In this document: positions 55,511 to 64,000 of the stretch, piece after piece | Position numbering within the stretch: the first letter of the stretch is position 1 | Layout of the letters: each line of letters begins with the position of its first letter | Assembly (NCBI GenBank): GCA_963711095.1 | Contig: CAVQCX010000034.1 | Span: forward strand, 62,001-126,000 | Direction: 5' to 3' | Source of the DNA: CAVQCX01 sp963711095 | GTDB lineage: Bacteria; Pseudomonadota; Gammaproteobacteria; Chromatiales; Chromatiaceae | DNA length: 64,000 bases | Notes under the pieces: generated by a model | Databases searched by the model: none | Told to the model about the DNA's origin: nothing | Seen by the model: the letters and a program-made list of their open reading frames with translations, nothing else | Made by a program: the position numbers and the translations under genes

Positions 55511-56110
55511 ATGAGTCGAATCAAAGCGACGATAGTTGCGTGCCTACTGGCCGCACCCTGCGTCAGCCTGTCCGCCGGGATAGACGATGTCATCAAGGGC
55601 TGCGACAACTGCCATGGAATGGGTGGCAACAGTGAGAATGGCGAGGTACCCAGCATTGCCGGTATGTCTACCGTGTATCTGCAGGATACCATGGCCGCCT
55701 ACAAGGCGGGCGACCGCCCGGGTCTCAAATACAAGCCCAAGGACGGCGCCGAGACCGACATGAACGCGTTGGCCGAGAAGCTCAGCGACGACGATATCGC
55801 GGCCGTCGCCGAGCACTATTCAGGACTGACGTTCAAACCGGTGAGTCAGAGCGTCGACGCCGCCCTGGCGGCCAAGGGTAAGGAGGTCTTCGACTCGGAA
55901 TGCGACAAGTGCCACAGCAAAGGCGGCAGTGATCCAGCCGATGACTCAGGCATTATCGGTGGCCAGTGGAAGCCGTACCTCGAAGGACAGATCAAGCTGT
56001 TCAGCGAAGGCAAGCGCGACATGCCGAAGAAGAAGCAAGAGAAATTCTCCAAGCTCAGCGACGCCGACAAGGCTGCCGTCGTCGAGTTTCTCGCTGGCGG
56101 CGGTAAATAG
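55511..56110 (+). CDS. Exported diheme cytochrome c, FccA/c4-like
   Basis: 199 residues. Signal peptide MSRIKATIVACLLAAPCVSLSA; heme motifs CDNCH at 31-35 and CDKCH in the second half, with Met ligand candidates in SIAGMSTVY and KRDMPKKK. Two similar domains in tandem, total size and the IGGQWKPYL ... AVVEFLAGG ending resemble the cytochrome subunit of flavocytochrome c sulfide dehydrogenase (FccA/SoxE) more than classic c4. No fccB flavoprotein gene is adjacent, so it may serve as a free carrier. ATG 55511 preceded by GGGAGGAG. Confidence 0.82.
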   Translation: MSRIKATIVACLLAAPCVSLSAGIDDVIKGCDNCHGMGGNSENGEVPSIAGMSTVYLQDTMAAYKAGDRPGLKYKPKDGAETDMNALAEKLSDDDIAAVAEHYSGLTFKPVSQSVDAALAAKGKEVFDSECDKCHSKGGSDPADDSGIIGGQWKPYLEGQIKLFSEGKRDMPKKKQEKFSKLSDADKAAVVEFLAGGGK

Positions 56111-56507
56111 CCCAGAAGGGAGCTAGCCGGGTCGGCGCTCAGGCGTTGTCTGTTCCAACTGCATTGGACGCGCCGGTCCCGAAGCGTCATCTACATTCAT
56201 TATCGGCATCTGGCCCGGTGGGCCAGATGCCGTTCCCGAGGAAAGGTTCAGGCCTTACGATCAATCGGCACCACGGGCGCGTTGGACAGCTGTTCCAGGG
56301 GCGGAAGAAGGACTTTATAAATATCAAGCATTCCAGGATCTTCCCCCACTTTCATCCATGGATCGTCCTTATTTGGCCTGACAGTCAGAAAATTTTTCGG
56401 ATCTTGCCATGGACGGCAAGCCGGACGGTTAAGCACCCTCCCTGGTACTGGATTCCGGTCCAATCCATGGCCGGAATGACGGGAGCTGAATAGTTAGCAA
56501 TACCGAA
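56111..56507 (+). repeat. Intergenic with dispersed repeat
   Basis: 56406-56482 is the inverted partner of the repeat at 32790-32866. A short RAYT-like piece HHGRVGQLFQGRKKDF is read at 56263-56318. No intact gene between the converging cytochrome genes. Confidence 0.7.
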
Positions 56508-57008
56508 TTATCTTCTTTTCAAGGTTCCCCAAACATCGGGAGCAACCGACTCAGGCAGATAGGCATGACAGGCATTGCAAGAGCTCTTCATTTTTTCCAA
56601 AGCCTCGTTAAGCCCCTTACGATTATCTTCTTCCATCGCATCATGGGCGGCAAGCACCAGGCCTTTCAAAGCATCGCTACTGCGCCTTGCCAGCTCGTCA
56701 AATTTCTCGGCATCCATATCCGAGTTGGAGCCGCTTTTATTCATAAGCCTGGCCGCTTCTGCTGTATGCCACTCCATGGGGCCCAGTAAACCGAAGGTTC
56801 GTTCAATGGCAACGGCATGCCGCACTAGATTATCGGAGTACTTCATTTTGTGCTCAGACAAATTATGTATCGCATCCGCGTGAATGCGTAATATCGTAAT
56901 CACTGATGCTACGTAGGTGTTCCGATTAAACTCTTCGGCTCGAACGACCGTGACAGAAGCCAGGCAAAGAGCTGCGGTCATCAGCGTGATAAACATCTTT
57001 CTTTTCAT
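56508..57008 (-). CDS. Cytochrome c'
   Basis: 166 residues from ATG 57008 (GAGGCG upstream). Signal peptide MKRKMFITLMTAALCLASVTVVRA. Four-helix bundle composition and a single C-terminal heme motif CNACHAYLPE near residue 148 are the pattern of cytochrome c' (class II), as is an N-terminal Arg/Met helix. Cytochromes c' bind NO and are thought to protect against it; they are common in purple and sulfur bacteria. Lower GC than neighbours. Frames extending to 57203 lack support. Confidence 0.82.
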   Translation of the reverse strand: MKRKMFITLMTAALCLASVTVVRAEEFNRNTYVASVITILRIHADAIHNLSEHKMKYSDNLVRHAVAIERTFGLLGPMEWHTAEAARLMNKSGSNSDMDAEKFDELARRSSDALKGLVLAAHDAMEEDNRKGLNEALEKMKSSCNACHAYLPESVAPDVWGTLKRR

Positions 57009-57659
57009 AATCGCCTCGCGAAGCAATCTTCCAGAATAACGAACGGCGCGTACAAGCATATCCAGATTCACCGTTACATCTGGAGCTATCGGACAATGAG
57101 CGACAGAGCCACCAGCGCCGCAAGCATTTTCACGCATCGCTGGCCAATTGCACCGATCAGGAGCTTGTCTCAAACCACAGGTTTCTTGCAGCGACATGGA
57201 CACTGCTCCTTTACCGTCCCTGGCAACGGGTATTTCCGTCGGTGCTTAGCCTCGATCGGCCAGCGGGGAATGCTATCCCAGCAATCGCTCCGGCAGAAAG
57301 GCGGCCCCAGTGCTCCTCCTTCTGCCGACCGGCCCAAAGCCGCTCGGGAGACAGGAGCTTCTCTGCACGGGCCGGCGGCGCTCGGCGTTCATACCGACCT
57401 CGCCAACTGTGCCACCTGTACCCTTCGGCTGTCGACGGTTGGAATGATAGAAACGCTACCATCGAAGGTTCGTGCAAGCAAGGGACGTGGCAAGCGCACA
57501 AGACGGCGCGGCGGCACTTGAGCCGGCCTGGTAAACATACGAGCCTTTGGGCAAGGGTGGACCAGGATGCCATTGTCACGACCTCATCATGCGCCACAAT
57601 TTCGGCAACCGATGATCGCAAGAACAAATGCGGCTCGGCAACGGGAAGACCAGTGTGCG
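57009..57659 (+). other. Gap of 651 bp without a gene
   Basis: Upstream of the cytochrome c' gene and downstream of egtD, both minus strand. Only Arg/Pro-rich shadow frames; no repeat or RNA recognised. Confidence 0.45.
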
Positions 57660-58616
57660 CTAACCGGGCACCCCCAGGTAGTGCAGGCTGAACAGCCGCT
57701 CTGGGTCGATCCAGACCTCGAGCGAGCACAGGCCTGCGCGCCACGCCAGGGCTTGGAATTCCTCAATCCGGTATTTGTACGAGCATTCGGTGTGAATTCG
57801 CTCCCCCTCTGCCAGCGCGAACTGCGCACCTGCGAGATGCACCCTCTGGGCGCGCCGACTCACCAGGTGCATTTCGATACGACCGCGGGTCTCGCTGTAG
57901 AACGCCAGATGGTCGAAGCCATCCAGGTCGAAGTCGGCTTCCAGCTCGCGGTTGATGCGAGCCAGCAGATTGAGGTTGAAGGCCGCGGTGATCCCGTCGG
58001 CATCGTTGTAGGCGGCATTCAGGACGGCGAGATCCTTCTTCAGATCCACCCCGATCAGGACGCCTCCGTCGCGGCCCACGACAGCGGCGAGGCGTCGGAG
58101 AAAGACGACAGCCTCCGCCGGCTCGAAGTTGCCGACGCTGGAGCCGGGAAAGAAGGCGACCCTTTTCAGGTGCGCCGGACAGTACGGCAGGTGCCAGGCG
58201 GCGGAGTAATCGATGCATGCGGCATGCACCTCCAGCCAGGGATAGTCCGCCGCCAGGTTGCGTGCCGAGGCCAGCAGGTGGTCCTTGGAGATGTCCACGG
58301 GCATGTAGGCGCCGGGACGCAGGGCCTCCAGCAACAGCCTCACCTTCTGGCTGCTGCCGCTGCCCAGCTCCACCAGCAGGCAGTCGGAGCCGATCAGCGC
58401 TGCGATCTCCCCGGCGTGGGCGCGCAGCAGGGCAACCTCGGTGCGGGTCGGGTAGTATTCCGGGGTCCGACAGATGGCCTCGAAAAGCGCCGAGCCACGG
58501 CGGTCATAGAAGAACTTGGGCGGGATCGAGCGCGGCCGGCGGGCCATCCCCTGCAGGACCTCCTCGCGCAGGCTCGCCGGGGCGGGGTGGTGATCGTAAA
58601 AGCGGATCGCCCTCAT
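57660..58616 (-). CDS. egtD: EgtD, L-histidine N-alpha-methyltransferase
   Basis: 318 residues from ATG 58616, which overlaps the egtB stop as ATGA. SAM-binding LVELGSGSSQKVRLLLEAL, then YMPVDISKDHL, FFPGSSVGNFEP and the histidine-binding C-terminal part (YNDADGITAAFNLNLLARIN, EGERIHTECSYKY). Converts histidine to hercynine, the first step of ergothioneine synthesis. Paired with EgtB it forms the minimal aerobic pathway, with the C-S lyase step supplied elsewhere. Frame intact. Confidence 0.94.
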   Translation of the reverse strand: MRAIRFYDHHPAPASLREEVLQGMARRPRSIPPKFFYDRRGSALFEAICRTPEYYPTRTEVALLRAHAGEIAALIGSDCLLVELGSGSSQKVRLLLEALRPGAYMPVDISKDHLLASARNLAADYPWLEVHAACIDYSAAWHLPYCPAHLKRVAFFPGSSVGNFEPAEAVVFLRRLAAVVGRDGGVLIGVDLKKDLAVLNAAYNDADGITAAFNLNLLARINRELEADFDLDGFDHLAFYSETRGRIEMHLVSRRAQRVHLAGAQFALAEGERIHTECSYKYRIEEFQALAWRAGLCSLEVWIDPERLFSLHYLGVPG

Positions 58617-59923
58617 ACCGAACCGTCCTCGGCGAGCCGGACACCCGAGAACTGCCAGCGGTCGGCCGGAAAGAAGAAGTTGCGGTAGCTCGCCCGGATG
58701 TGCGAGGCCGGCGTCACACAGGAGCCGCCACGCAGCACCAGCTGGTTGCACATGAACTTACCGTTGTACTCGCCCAGGGCACCGGCAGGCGAGCGATATC
58801 CCGGATAGGCCATGTACGGGCTCGCAGTCCACTCCCAGACATCACCGTAGAGCTGCGCCGGCGGCTCAGTATCGGCCCCCCCGGGACCGGATGCAGATAA
58901 CCGGACTCGCGCAGGTTGCCGGTCACCGCTCGGTCGCGCGCGGCGAGCTCCCATTCCGCCTCGCTGGGCAGACGCCGGCCGCTCCAGCGCGCGAAGGCAT
59001 CGGCCTCGTAGTAGCTGAGGTGGCACGCCGGCTCGGCCTCCGCCACCGTACGCATGCCGCCCAGCGTCATGAGCCACCAGCGCCCGTCCTGCTCCTCCCA
59101 GTACATGGGCGCTCGCCAAGCGTGCTGCTGCACCTGCACCCAGCCGTCGGAAAGCCAGAAGCTCCGGGCGCGTGTAGCCGCCGTCCGTCATGAACGCCAG
59201 GTACTCGCCGTTGGTCGCCAGACGGCTCGCGATCCGGTAATCGGCGAGGTAGACCCGGTGGGCAGGGGTCTCGTTGTCGTACGCAAAGCCTGCGCCCGAG
59301 AAGCCGATGCTGTGCACGCCGCCCGGGTGCTCGCACCAGCTCAGGACCCGGGCGGGCGCATCGGAGACCGGCGCGGCGGCACCGTAGACGGGACGCAAGG
59401 GATTGGTCGCGAAGATGTGCTTGATGTCGGTAAGCAGCAGCTCCTGATGCTGCTGCTCGTGATGAATGCCTAGCCGGATGCGCCGTTCGACCTCGCCCCG
59501 GAGCGCACCATCGAGGGTTTCCAGGAGACCCATCAGCTGCTCGTCCACGTAATGGCGGTAACGGTAGACCTCGTCCACCGTGGGCCGGGAGAGCAGACCC
59601 CGCCGCGGCCGCCGCCAGTGCTCGCCCACCGTCTCATAGTAGGAGTTGAAGAGATAGCCGAAACGGGGATGAAACAGCCGGTAGCCGGGCTCGAATGGCG
59701 TCAGCACGAATTGCTCGAAAAACCAGCTAGTGTGCGCCAGGTGCCATTTGGGCGGGCTGACGTCGGGCATGGTCTGGATGACGTAGTCCTCTACCGCGAG
59801 CGGGGCACACAGCACCTCGCTCTGGCGCCGCACCTCGCGGTAGATCGCCCCGAGCTGGGCACGCCCCACCCCGTCCTCCTGGCCGTCGGGGACCGGCCTT
59901 TGCGTCATTGGGATAGCCTGCAT
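58613..59923 (-). CDS. egtB: EgtB, hercynine oxygenase (two frame breaks)
   Basis: Non-heme iron enzyme that joins hercynine to cysteine or glutathione with O2. DinB-like helical domain with iron ligands PPKWHLAHTSWFF and GIHHEQQHQELLLTDI, then the FGE-sulfatase fold (GGVHSIGF, YDNETPAHRVYL, ATNGEYLAFMTDGGY). The middle part (WVQVQQHAWRAPMYWEEQDG to LPSEAEWELAARD) is in another frame between breaks near 59157-59163 (one extra base) and 58876-58882 (a G7 run that needs G8), after which DVWEWTASPYMAYPGY and FFPADRWQFSGVRLAED finish the gene. GAGGAGAAGCA precedes ATG 59923. About 437 residues when corrected. Confidence 0.9.
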   Translation of the reverse strand: MQAIPMTQRPVPDGQEDGVGRAQLGAIYREVRRQSEVLCAPLAVEDYVIQTMPDVSPPKWHLAHTSWFFEQFVLTPFEPGYRLFHPRFGYLFNSYYETVGEHWRRPRRGLLSRPTVDEVYRYRHYVDEQLMGLLETLDGALRGEVERRIRLGIHHEQQHQELLLTDIKHIFATNPLRPVYGAAAPVSDAPARVLSWCEHPGGVHSIGFSGAGFAYDNETPAHRVYLADYRIASRLATNGEYLAFMTDGGYTRPELLAFRRLGAGAAARLASAHVLGGAGRALVAHDAGRHAYGGGGRAGVPPQLLRGRCLRALERPASAQRGGMGARRARPSGDRQPARVRLSASGPGGADTEPPAQLYGDVWEWTASPYMAYPGYRSPAGALGEYNGKFMCNQLVLRGGSCVTPASHIRASYRNFFFPADRWQFSGVRLAEDGSV

Positions 59924-60079
59924 TGCTTCTCCTCGCGAGGCCGCCGCGCCGGGCTCAGGGCGCCCGGGACGGGCTGGGCCTCAAAATGTCCGGCGGCTCG
60001 ATCGTCGCCCCGGCGGGATCACCGGTAGGCCGGCCGTCACATGCATCGCCGTTCCTGCAACCAGTGCGCACTTCGGCCA

Positions 60080-60385
60080 CTATCGCCATTTCCTGGCTAA
60101 TTCATCCACCCCGGCACGCTGCAGATCCTGAGCCGTCATCGCCGGCAGAAATTCCACGGTTGCGTCGAACTGCAGGAACCAGGGCTCCGCAAACCGCGGC
60201 ATCTCCGAAACGTCGGACATCTCGACAACGAAGAATCCCCCGCGCTTGCCGTCCTTGGCGCAGAAATAGGCCGCCTCGGGCTTCATGTCCTCCAGTATCC
60301 GCTCGATCTTTTCGCCGACGCTCCCATCGCGGACCGCTTCATTGAACCTTTCCGGTGGCAGGGAAATATGCAGCAGGAATCTCAT
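60080..60385 (-). CDS. Small conserved hypothetical (DUF3303-like)
   Basis: 101 residues from ATG 60385. MRFLLHISLPPERFNEAVRD, ILEDMKPEAAYFCAKDGKRG and EPWFLQFDATVEFLPAMTAQDL fit a family of about 100-residue ferredoxin-fold dimeric barrel proteins of unknown function. Single gene, 156 bp from egtB. The longer frame to 60601 is rejected as Arg/Pro-rich. Confidence 0.75.
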   Translation of the reverse strand: MRFLLHISLPPERFNEAVRDGSVGEKIERILEDMKPEAAYFCAKDGKRGGFFVVEMSDVSEMPRFAEPWFLQFDATVEFLPAMTAQDLQRAGVDELARKWR

Positions 60386-60697
60386 GCTAGCCTCCGTTTC
60401 TGGACAGACATCGACTCGGTCATGGCACCGGGGGCACGTGGGACCCCGGCTGCGGCTTGCCTCAGGACGGGGCGCAGCGACCGCCACCATACAAGAGATT
60501 AGCAGGCCGCCGCCCGATTCTGAGCGGGCGGCCCAGCCGCCGGGGTCGCAGCGCGCGTGCGGCCCCCGCCCAGACGACAGTCTGCACACCAGGCAGGGCA
60601 TCCATCACGTCGCTTCCTATACTTGCAGAGAATCGCGGCCGGAGCGCCGATCCGGCCAGCGGTCCACGCGTGGCCCAGCAGGCAAGGGAGCGGGCGA
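60386..60697 (+). other. Divergent intergenic region
   Basis: Separates the small minus-strand gene from putA and should hold both promoters. No motif recognised. Confidence 0.4.
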
Positions 60698-63604
60698 GTG
60701 ACGAGTCGCGGCGACGAGGACGGGCTCGAGGCGCAGATCCTGTCGCGGGGCGGCGAGCTGCTGGCCCGCGCCCGCGCCCAGGCGCGCGAGCACTCCCTGG
60801 CCGAGCAATGGCTCGCGACCCTGCTCGGGCGGATGGGCGCCGAGCGGGGCTTGCGCATCCAGGCACTGCGCTTCATCGATGTGCTGCCCAGCCTGGGCGG
60901 AAATGCCGAGCTGGTCGGGATCTTCCGGGAGTACTTCCAGAGCGACGAGCTTCCCCTGCCCCCGGTCGGCGGTCTGGCGCTACGCGCCGGCGGCCTGCTG
61001 GGCGATCGGGTGCTGGCGGGCATGATCCGGCGAGCCGCATCGATCCTCTCGGCCCGGTTTCTCGCCGGCCAGGACAGCGCACAGGTGCTCAAGCGCAAGG
61101 CCCAGCTGGAGGCCAGGGGCCGAGCCGTATCCCTCGACCGGGTCGGCGAGATCACCCTGACCGAGCACGAGGCCGAGCGCTACCTGCAAGCCTACCTCGA
61201 CCTGATCGCTGCCGACACGGCGCACCCCGGGCAACCGCTGCAGCTCTCGGTCAAGCTCTCCGCGCTCTACTCCAGGATTTCTGCGCAGGGCCTGGGGCGT
61301 GCCAGCGAGGCCGTGCTGGGGCGCCTGCTGGTGCTCGCCCGCGCGGCCCGCGCGGCGGGGGCACAGATCACCGTGGACATGGAGGACTACGACAAGCGCC
61401 CGCTCACCATGGCGGTCTTCGAGCGCTGGGTCTGCCATCCGGAGCTGAGGGACTGGTGTGGCGCCGGCCTCGCCCTCCAGACCTATCTGCGGGATGCACC
61501 CGGCGATCTGCAGACGCTGCTCGACCTGGCGGACCGGCGCGGGGTGTCCTTCCGGGTACGCCTGGTCAGGGGCGCCTACTGGGATCAGGAGTGCGTGCGC
61601 GCCCTGCAACACGGCTGGCCGATCCCGGTCTGGCTGAGCCAGGGAGACACCGACCGCTGCTACGAGGCGTGCATGGCCCGACTGCTGGGCGCCTACCCGA
61701 AGATCCAGACCGAGATCGCGACCCACAACCCGCGCAGTCTGGCCTGCGCCCTGGCGCGCGCCGAGCGGCTCGGGCTGCCGAGCACAGCCATAGAATTCCA
61801 GATGTTGTTCGGCATGGCCGAGCCGCTGCAGGCTGCCTTGCTCGACCTGGGCCACCCGGTACGGGTGTACCTGCCCTTCGGCGAGGCGATCCCCGGCATG
61901 GCCTACCTGGTGCGACGCCTGCTGGAAAATTCCAGCAGTCAGTCCCTGGAGCGCCTTTCGGCACTCTCGGGGATACCGGACGCCGAGCTGCTGGCGCCGC
62001 CCTCGGCCACGCAGCAGGACGAGCTGCCCGTGACTGCGGCCGGCTTCGCCAATGAGCCGGTGCGGCGCTTCGTCGATCCGCAAGAGCGCGAGCGATTCGC
62101 CGCGGCGATCCAGTCCGTGCGCGCCCAGCTCGGTCAGGACTACTCGCTGATCATCGACGGCCAGGCGGCGGACGGCGTCGGCTGGATCGACTCGCGCTGT
62201 CCCGCCGAGCCGGGCCTGTCGGTCGGCCGTGTGGCGACAGCGGGAAGCGCGCAGGCGGAGCGGGCCATCCAGGCGGCCCAGCGCGCCCTGCCAGAGTGGC
62301 GGGACCGACCGGTGGCGGAGCGCGCCAACCTGCTGCGCGAGGTCGCGCGCCGGCTGGGCGCGGCCAGGGACGAGCTTGCCGCCTGGGAGATCTTCGAGGC
62401 CGGCAAGGGCTGGAGCGAGGCGGACGCCGATGTCTGCGAGGCCATCGACTTCCTGCGCTTCTATGCGGACGAGGCGCAGCGGCTGGGCGAGGAGCGAGGC
62501 CTTGCGGTGCCCGGCGAATCCAACCGCTACCGCTACCAGCCGCGCGGCCTGGGCCTGGTGATCGCGCCCTGGAACTTTCCCCTGGCGATACTCACCGGCA
62601 TGCTCTCGGCCACCCTGGCGGCCGGCAACTGCGCCCTGCTCAAGCCGTCCTCGGACACACCGGTGGTCGCTGCGCGTTTCGTGCAGCTGCTTGCGGAGGC
62701 CGGACTGCCGCCCGGTGTGGTCACGGTGCTGCCGGGGCCCGGCGCCGAGATCGGGGAGTACCTGGTCGAGCATCCCGCGATCCATCTGCTGGCCTTCACC
62801 GGCTCGCGCGCGGTGGGCTGCCGGCTGCTGGAGCGCGCTGCCCGGGTGGGCCCGGACCAGCACCACATCAAGAAGGTCATTGCCGAGATGGGGGGCAAGA
62901 ACGCCATCATCGTCGACGCCAGCGCCGACCTCGACGAGGCGGTGGCGGGCATCCTCCAGTCGGCCTTCGGATTCCAGGGCCAGAAATGCAGCGCCTGCTC
63001 CCGGGTGATCGTGGTCGGCGATGTCTATGCCAGGCTGGTGGACCGGCTGGCGGCGGCCGCCGGCGACCTGGTGATGGATCTGCCCTGGGAGCCCCACTGC
63101 GATCTGGGACCCGTCATCAACGCGGCGGCCCGGCGGCGCATCGAGGAGGCCGTCGAGCAGGCCGGCCAGTGGGGGACACCAGTCTTCCGCGGCGCGGTGC
63201 CCGCCGGGCTTGGCGGTCACTACGTGGCACCGGCGATCTTCAAGGATGTCGATCCGCGCAGCCCGTTAGCCCAGGAAGAGGTGTTCGGGCCGGTACTGGC
63301 GTTGCTGCCGAGCCGGGACTTCGACCAGGCGCTGGCGATGGCCAACGACACCGCCTACGCCCTGACCGGCGGCGTCTACTCGCGCAGCCCGGCCCATCTG
63401 CGCCAGGCCGAGGAGCAGTTCCGAGTGGGAAATCTCTATCTCAACCGGGGCATCACCGGCGCCCTGGTGGGCCGGCAGCCCTTCGGCGGCTTCAAGCTTA
63501 GCGGCGTCGGCAGCAAGGCCGGCGGACCGGACTACCTGCTGCAGTTCATGGCGCCGCGCTGCGTCACCGAGAACACCCTGCGCCGGGGTGTGGCGCCCTG
63601 GTAA
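60698..63604 (+). CDS. putA: PutA, bifunctional proline dehydrogenase / P5C dehydrogenase
   Basis: 968 residues from GTG 60698, chosen for AAGGGAGCGGGCGA just upstream. PRODH barrel at about 90-380 (QLSVKLSALYSRI, ITVDMEDYDKRPLTMAVFE, VRLVRGAYWDQE, EIATHNPRSLA, YLPFGEAIPGMAYLVRRLLE), then ALDH domain at about 450-930 (VIAPWNFPLAI, catalytic Glu in IAEMGGKNAI, catalytic C764 in FQGQKCSACSRV, EVFGPVLALLP, RQPFGGFKLSGVG). No N-terminal ribbon-helix-helix, so it is the short non-DNA-binding PutA type. Oxidises proline to glutamate, feeding electrons to quinone and NAD. Frame intact. Confidence 0.96.
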   Translation: MTSRGDEDGLEAQILSRGGELLARARAQAREHSLAEQWLATLLGRMGAERGLRIQALRFIDVLPSLGGNAELVGIFREYFQSDELPLPPVGGLALRAGGLLGDRVLAGMIRRAASILSARFLAGQDSAQVLKRKAQLEARGRAVSLDRVGEITLTEHEAERYLQAYLDLIAADTAHPGQPLQLSVKLSALYSRISAQGLGRASEAVLGRLLVLARAARAAGAQITVDMEDYDKRPLTMAVFERWVCHPELRDWCGAGLALQTYLRDAPGDLQTLLDLADRRGVSFRVRLVRGAYWDQECVRALQHGWPIPVWLSQGDTDRCYEACMARLLGAYPKIQTEIATHNPRSLACALARAERLGLPSTAIEFQMLFGMAEPLQAALLDLGHPVRVYLPFGEAIPGMAYLVRRLLENSSSQSLERLSALSGIPDAELLAPPSATQQDELPVTAAGFANEPVRRFVDPQERERFAAAIQSVRAQLGQDYSLIIDGQAADGVGWIDSRCPAEPGLSVGRVATAGSAQAERAIQAAQRALPEWRDRPVAERANLLREVARRLGAARDELAAWEIFEAGKGWSEADADVCEAIDFLRFYADEAQRLGEERGLAVPGESNRYRYQPRGLGLVIAPWNFPLAILTGMLSATLAAGNCALLKPSSDTPVVAARFVQLLAEAGLPPGVVTVLPGPGAEIGEYLVEHPAIHLLAFTGSRAVGCRLLERAARVGPDQHHIKKVIAEMGGKNAIIVDASADLDEAVAGILQSAFGFQGQKCSACSRVIVVGDVYARLVDRLAAAAGDLVMDLPWEPHCDLGPVINAAARRRIEEAVEQAGQWGTPVFRGAVPAGLGGHYVAPAIFKDVDPRSPLAQEEVFGPVLALLPSRDFDQALAMANDTAYALTGGVYSRSPAHLRQAEEQFRVGNLYLNRGITGALVGRQPFGGFKLSGVGSKAGGPDYLLQFMAPRCVTENTLRRGVAPW

Positions 63605-63644
63605 CTGACCGCTGCCGGCAAAAGCGGCGCCGGGTCGCTTCGCT

Positions 63645-63682
63645 GCGGGGGCATCGCGAGCGGGCGCTCGCTCCTACGGGTA
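63645..63682 (+). repeat. Single REP hairpin after putA
   Basis: CATCGCGAGCGGGCGCTCGC then TCCTAC: stem GCGAGCG/CGCTCGC. On the minus strand it reads GTAGGAGCGAGCGCCC, i.e. the same family as the hairpin repeated at 27 kb. Confidence 0.75.
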
Positions 63683-63722
63683 CTCCCGGCAACCGTGTCG
63701 GCCCCCGTCCCTTGCCGGCAGC

Positions 63723-64000
63723 TCATTGGGGGCGGGGCGGGCTCCGCGCAGCCTCACGCTCCAGCATCTCCACCACATCCCGGAACACCGCGGCATTCTT
63801 CTCGTCAATGGCGCAGAGCCGCCGGTGCGCCTCCAGGACCAGGGACGTCATCTGACCGGCGTCGGCATCCGCCGGGGCGACCTCCCCCAGGGGGCCGGTC
63901 TGCGTCGCGGCCTCGCCGCGCAGCTCGAACAGACGGTCGAAGCAGACCGCGCGCAGGGTCTCGGTGATGTCCTCATTGGTGGTAACGATGATCGGTCGGG
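63723..64000 (-). CDS. Unrecognised protein, C-terminal 91 residues
   Basis: Open to the window edge on the minus strand; stop at 63723-63725. Residues PIIVTTNEDITETLRAVCFD then RLFELRGE and MTSLVLEAHRRLCAIDEKNA read as normal coding sequence with helical character and no Arg/Pro bias. No motif I can name. The N-terminal part is outside the window. Confidence 0.6.
   Translation of the reverse strand, partial: RPIIVTTNEDITETLRAVCFDRLFELRGEAATQTGPLGEVAPADADAGQMTSLVLEAHRRLCAIDEKNAAVFRDVVEMLEREAARSPPRPQ

Noticed and set aside
60980..63220. 746-residue minus-strand ORF across putA
   Set aside because: Antisense shadow; catalytic residues of PutA are on the plus strand.

Overview
The window is GC-rich gammaproteobacterial DNA. 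Gene content (nif genes, a nitrate-assimilation operon under sigma-54/NtrC/NasT-type control, several c-type cytochromes including cytochrome c' and a diheme FccA-like cytochrome, ergothioneine and proline genes) fits a diazotrophic sulfur bacterium of the order Chromatiales. That placement is inference from gene content; there is no rRNA here.

Layout. 1-1.8 kb: end of nifM coupled to a nif-type clpX. 2-5.4 kb: FHA / Ser-Thr kinase / PP2C signalling operon on the minus strand. 5.8-9.9 kb: cytochrome c, hydrolase, MltF-like lytic transglycosylase. 10-24.4 kb: nitrate assimilation, nasT - (NtrC site, sigma-54 promoter, ANTAR-type RNA hairpins, terminator) - nrtA - nrtB - nrtC - nasS - nirB - nirD - nasA - DmsBC-like fusion - mobB. 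24.7-26.9 kb: exported hydrolase and a Met/Gly-rich exported protein. 27-31.3 kb: a ~127-bp tandem array, nifB and fdxN behind a NifA/sigma-54 promoter, then an array of 12 paired REP-like units. 31.5-35.3 kb: flavodiiron protein, two 2Fe-2S ferredoxins (one FeSII-like), nifQ, and a draG split by a MITE. 35.8-44.3 kb: defence-island-like segment with an IetAS pair, an unassigned ~760-aa P-loop GTPase, and truncated SMC-like and HEPN/helicase genes. 44.3-53 kb: graveyard of broken insertion sequences (DDE + AAA ATPase element, ISKra4, IS91, RAYT, integrase pieces) with Uma2, OsmC and Q-rich cargo. 53.1-57 kb: aspartic protease, aldo/keto reductase, cytochromes. 57.7-64 kb: egtD/egtB, a small conserved protein, putA, and a partial gene.

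How it works together. The nas operon looks complete from sensing (NasS/NasT) through uptake (NrtABC) to reduction (NasA, NirBD), with a quinol-oxidoreductase-like membrane subunit beside NasA. The nif genes add FeMo-co supply (NifB, NifQ, FdxN), O2 protection (FeSII-like, flavodiiron) and turnover (ClpX2), but the switch-on enzyme DraG looks disrupted.

Main caveat: about 17 single-base-type frameshifts occur in otherwise well-conserved genes, several of them in homopolymers. They are more likely sequencing or assembly indels than real decay, so interrupted genes are annotated across the break.
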